A program made the translations under genes and the position numbers. A stretch of 8,859 nt of DNA from an uncultured Clostridia bacterium (GTDB lineage Bacteria; Bacillota; Clostridia; Oscillospirales; CAG-272), in contig CAMZBE010000039.1 in the NCBI GenBank assembly GCA_947304475.1, positions 1 to 8,859 on the forward strand, in the 5' to 3' direction. Shown here in pieces: positions 6,049-8,859 of the stretch. The notes under the pieces are model-generated. The model was not told the DNA's origin and made no database searches. It worked only from the letters and a program-made list of their open reading frames with translations. Each line of letters opens with the position of its first letter. Position 1 is the stretch's first letter.

Positions 6049-8577
6049 TTATTCGTTCACGTTGACCTTACGTTCGAGTTTGTCCGCCTCGCGGTATTTG
6101 CGGAAGAAGAGCATATAAACCGCTCCGGCGAGCAGGGCAATCGAAGCGACCAAACCGATCACGTGTCCGACCGTCGTCGCCGCCGATCCCGACGCGAAAC
6201 TGCCGTCGAAGATCGAGCCGATCTGATAGACGATAAGCGAAACGGCGTAGGCGAACCCGCACTGGTACCCGATCGCGAACCAGGTCCACTTCGGGTTGTT
6301 CATCTCGCGCTTGATCGCGCCGATCGCGGCGAAGCAGGGCGCGCAAAGCAGATTGAAGATCAGGAAGGAGTAGGCGGTCACGCCCGAGAACGCGGCGCGC
6401 AGAGCAGCGTAGGTGCTGGTTGCGCCGGCGCCGTAGAGAATGCCCATCGTGCCGACGATGTTCTCCTTCGCCACGAGCCCGGTGACCGAGGCGGTCGCCG
6501 CCTGCCAGGTACCGAAGCCGAGCGGACGGAACAGGAAGGCGAACGGAATACCGATCTTGGCGAGCATCGAATATTCGAGTTCATCTTCCGCAAGCATCCG
6601 GAAGGAGCCGTCCACCACGCCGAAGAACGAGAAGAACCAGACCACGATGGTCGAGAGCAGAATAATGGTCCCGGCTTTCTTGATGAACGACCAGCCGCGT
6701 TCCCACATCGAGCGGAGCACGTTGCCGACGGTCGGCAGGTGATAGGCGGGCAGTTCCATAACGAAGGGAGCCGGATCGCCCGCAAACGGTCTTGTCTTCT
6801 TCAGGATCACGCCGGAGACAATGATCGCCGCCATGCCGATAAAGTAGGCAGAGGTCGCCACCCAGGCGGAACCGCCGAAGATCGCGCCCGCGATCATCGC
6901 GATAAACGGTACCTTCGCACCGCAAGGGATGAAGGTCGTGGTCATAATGGTCATGCGGCGGTCGCGCTCGTTTTCGATAGTGCGCGACGCCATAATCCCG
7001 GGGATGCCGCAGCCCGTGCCGATCAGCATCGGGATAAAGGATTTGCCCGACAGACCGAAGCGGCGGAAGATCCGGTCGAGCACGAAGGCGATACGCGCCA
7101 TGTACCCGCACGCCTCGAGGATCGCGAGAAGCAGGAACAGGACCAGCATCTGCGGAACGAAGCCGAGCACCGCGCCTACACCCGCGACGATACCGTCGAG
7201 GATCAGACCGGAGAGCCACTCGGGGGCGTTCGCCGCATCGAGGCCTTTCCCGAGCAGAGCGGGAATACCCGGCACCCACGCGCCGTAGTCGGCGGGATCG
7301 GGTTCGTCGAAGCCGGTTTCCTCAAAGTAGGCGACCGCGTCGCGATAGGACATCGCGTTGACGTCGTCCCCCGCCTTTTCCGGCACCGCGTCGAAGTAGA
7401 CGGTGATCTCGATCGGCTCGAGGGTTTCTTCGTCCTCGACCTCGACCGTAGCGGTCGCCTCGGCGGGCTCGGTCAGACGGGCGCTTAGACGCGCGAGCGT
7501 CTCGTCGGGATCAAAGTCCTCGGCTTCCGCGTCTATCTCGACGTCAAACGCCGCTGCGGCGTTCATCGCCGCCTCGTAATCTCCGGCGGCGTCCTCATAC
7601 TTCGAAGTGCCGATCCCGAACATATGCCAGCCGTCGCCGAACAGACAATCGTTCGTCCAGTCGGTCGCGGCGGCGCCGACCGCCACCATCGAAATCCAAT
7701 AGACCAAAAACATCACGAGCGCGAAAATCGGAAGACCGAGCCAGCGGTTGGTCACGATCCTGTCGATCTTATCCGACGTGGTTTTCCCACCGGTCTTTTT
7801 CTTCTTGTAGCACGCCTTGATGACGCCTGCGATGTAAAGATACCGTTCGTTTGTGATGATGCTTTCGGCGTCGTCTCCGAGTTCGCGTTCCGCTGCGGCG
7901 ACGTCCTCTTTGATATGCGCCATGGTCTCGGCGGGGATCTTTAAGTCCGCAAGAACCTTGTCGTCTCCTTCGAACACCTTGATCGCGTACCAGCGCTGCC
8001 GCTCTTCGGGAAGACCGTGGAGCGCCGCCTCTTCGATATGGGCGAGCGCGTGTTCGACGGGGCCCGAGAAGGTGTGCTGCGGGACGGTCTTACTTCCCTT
8101 CGCCGCCTCGATCGCCGCTTCCGCCGCTTCCATGACGCCGGCGCCCTTCAGGGCGGAGATCTCCACCACGCGGCAGCCGAGTTGGCGCGACAGTTCGGCG
8201 ATATCGATCTTATCGCCGTGCTTGTTCACGAGGTCGATCATATTGACCGCGACCACCACCGGGATCCCGAGTTCGGTCAGTTGGGTCGTCAGGTACAGGT
8301 TCCGTTCCAGGTTGGTGCCGTCGAGGATATTCAGGATCGCGTCGGGGCGCTCCCCGATCAGGTAATTCCGGGCGACGACCTCTTCGAGCGTGTAGGGAGA
8401 GAGCGAATAGATACCCGGCAGGTCGGTGATCACGACGCCGTCGTGCCGTTTCAGTTTCCCCTCTTTCTTCTCGACCGTCACCCCCGGCCAGTTTCCGACG
8501 AACTGGTTGGAACCCGTCAAAGCGTTGAACAGCGTCGTTTTCCCGCTGTTGGGGTTCCCCGCAAGTGCAATACGCAT
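6049..8577 (-). CDS. feoB: FeoB ferrous iron transporter, with an acidic insertion in the first outer loop
   Basis: FeoB imports Fe(II) through the inner membrane under control of an N-terminal GTPase. All G motifs are present: P-loop GNPNSGKT (7-14), Thr33 for switch I, DLPG (52-55), NMID (112-115) and SAL (141-143). A helical regulatory region follows to about 265. The membrane part starts near 278 and has both Gate regions: GTGCGIPGIMASR (520-532) with Cys523, and FIPCGAKVP (549-557) with Cys552. A late LLCAPCFAAIGAIKRE (743-758) carries Cys745 and Cys748. At 842 residues it is longer than the usual 650-770. The excess is a segment at about 326-435, after the first helix and so probably extracytoplasmic, rich in Asp/Glu. 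The ATG has CTCCTTT on the plus strand (AAAGGAG) 8 nt upstream. It follows feoA by 69 nt and precedes the Cys-rich gene by 24 nt, forming one operon. No iron-regulator box is in the window; the operon promoter lies beyond its right edge. Confidence 0.97.
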   Translation of the reverse strand: MRIALAGNPNSGKTTLFNALTGSNQFVGNWPGVTVEKKEGKLKRHDGVVITDLPGIYSLSPYTLEEVVARNYLIGERPDAILNILDGTNLERNLYLTTQLTELGIPVVVAVNMIDLVNKHGDKIDIAELSRQLGCRVVEISALKGAGVMEAAEAAIEAAKGSKTVPQHTFSGPVEHALAHIEEAALHGLPEERQRWYAIKVFEGDDKVLADLKIPAETMAHIKEDVAAAERELGDDAESIITNERYLYIAGVIKACYKKKKTGGKTTSDKIDRIVTNRWLGLPIFALVMFLVYWISMVAVGAAATDWTNDCLFGDGWHMFGIGTSKYEDAAGDYEAAMNAAAAFDVEIDAEAEDFDPDETLARLSARLTEPAEATATVEVEDEETLEPIEITVYFDAVPEKAGDDVNAMSYRDAVAYFEETGFDEPDPADYGAWVPGIPALLGKGLDAANAPEWLSGLILDGIVAGVGAVLGFVPQMLVLFLLLAILEACGYMARIAFVLDRIFRRFGLSGKSFIPMLIGTGCGIPGIMASRTIENERDRRMTIMTTTFIPCGAKVPFIAMIAGAIFGGSAWVATSAYFIGMAAIIVSGVILKKTRPFAGDPAPFVMELPAYHLPTVGNVLRSMWERGWSFIKKAGTIILLSTIVVWFFSFFGVVDGSFRMLAEDELEYSMLAKIGIPFAFLFRPLGFGTWQAATASVTGLVAKENIVGTMGILYGAGATSTYAALRAAFSGVTAYSFLIFNLLCAPCFAAIGAIKREMNNPKWTWFAIGYQCGFAYAVSLIVYQIGSIFDGSFASGSAATTVGHVIGLVASIALLAGAVYMLFFRKYREADKLERKVNVNE

Positions 8578-8593
8578 TCTTGTTTCTCCTTTC

Positions 8594-8623
8594 CCGCACG
8601 GTTGCCCTCGGCTAACCGTACGG
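8594..8623 (-). promoter_or_regulatory. Hairpin in the feoA-feoB intergenic gap
   Basis: The arms 8594-8606 and 8610-8623 pair over 13 bp with a 3-nt loop (CTC on the plus strand), one G-U pair and one bulged base at 8613. On the minus strand the hairpin precedes the feoB ribosome binding site (8586-8592) by one base. There is no U-tract after it, and a U-rich stretch lies before it. It could set the feoA:feoB ratio by masking or presenting the ribosome binding site, or it could be an RNA processing site. Function is inferred from position only. Confidence 0.45.
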
Positions 8624-8646
8624 CCAAAAAATAAATCGGGCTTGTT

Positions 8647-8859
8647 TTACTCGACCTCGACCATGTCGGCGTCGGCTTTGCGGATCGACAGTTCGTACCC
8701 GCGCAGGGTGATCTCGATGGGATCGCCGAGCGGCGCGACCTTCCGCACCCGGACCTCGGTCCCGCGCGTCAGTCCCATGTCCATGATCCGCCGCCGCACC
8801 GCGCCCTCGCCGTGCAGCCGCAGAACCGTCGCAACCCCTCCGATCGGGACGTCTTTCAG
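8647..8859 (-). CDS. feoA: FeoA, small SH3-like partner of FeoB (5' end cut by window edge)
   Basis: Seventy codons are visible, from LKDVPIGGVATVLRLHGEG at the window edge to the TAA stop at 8647-8649. The middle RRRIMDMGLTRGTEVRVRKV and the segment PLGDPIEITLRGYELSIRKADADMVEVE are typical of the FeoA core (SH3-like barrel: the MGL-x-x-G-x-x-V block, the D-P block and the R-G-Y-E-L-S-I-R block). FeoA is a cytoplasmic protein of about 75 residues that interacts with FeoB and is needed for full Fe(II) uptake. Only the first one to five residues appear to be missing, since family members commonly begin M-x-L-K-D. It lies 69 nt upstream of feoB on the same strand. Confidence 0.95.
   Translation of the reverse strand: MKDVPIGGVATVLRLHGEGAVRRRIMDMGLTRGTEVRVRKVAPLGDPIEITLRGYELSIRKADADMVEVE

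Noticed and set aside
5863..7488. A 541-codon open frame on the plus strand opposite feoB
   Set aside because: It has the same antisense composition artefact. FeoB on the minus strand has every family motif in one continuous frame.
7273..7602. FeoB extra segment as a frameshift or assembly artefact
   Set aside because: The frame is open through the segment and both sides join in phase to conserved FeoB blocks. The segment itself has regular composition and sensible codons.
1..8859. CRISPR array, tRNA, rRNA, insertion sequence or attachment site
   Set aside because: I saw no regularly spaced repeats, cloverleaf sequences, transposase or integrase frames, or terminal inverted repeats on either strand.

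Overview
The window looks like a GC-rich member of the Firmicutes, probably a clostridial (Oscillospiraceae-like) gut bacterium. The reasons are the strong sigma-A type promoters (TTGAC(A/T) / 17 bp / TATA(A/G)T), AGGAG-type ribosome binding sites, a CelB-like PTS EIIC domain, and a feoA-feoB-(Cys-rich small protein) iron operon of the clostridial kind. The taxon is an inference from gene content and was not checked by any search. Every convincing gene is on the minus strand, so the window is best read from right to left. The one exception is a possible 17-residue gene tail at the far left edge.

Reading order on the minus strand. (1) Iron unit, 8859 to about 5797: the end of feoA (cut by the window edge), feoB, and a 56-residue GTG-started Cys-rich membrane protein of the FeoB-associated type, closed by two tandem hairpins. 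FeoB carries an extra, very acidic segment of about 110 residues in its first extracytoplasmic loop. A 13-bp hairpin lies between feoA and feoB. (2) Cyclic-di-GMP unit, about 5766 to 3216: a near-perfect promoter, then a 689-residue protein that joins a complete oligosaccharide-type PTS EIIC membrane domain to an EAL phosphodiesterase domain. After it comes a headless remnant of a GGDEF (diguanylate cyclase) domain, then a terminator hairpin. (3) Potassium unit, 3180 to about 122: a near-perfect promoter, a possible leaderless 11-codon upstream frame, trkA, then trkH 12 nt further on, then hairpins that probably end the transcript. TrkH is broken by an apparent one-base deletion inside its fourth selectivity-filter loop. 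The correct C-terminus continues in another frame.

The three units appear to be separate transcripts: Fe(II) uptake, sugar-linked c-di-GMP turnover, and K+ uptake. I see no evidence that they form one system. The most interesting item is the EIIC-EAL fusion. Its sugar-binding residues and its phosphodiesterase residues are both preserved, no EIIA or EIIB partner is in the window, and a decayed GGDEF partner sits in the same transcript. I found no CRISPR array, tRNA, rRNA, insertion sequence or attachment site. No gene-free stretch exceeds 300 bases. The longest (about 56-253) holds only hairpins.
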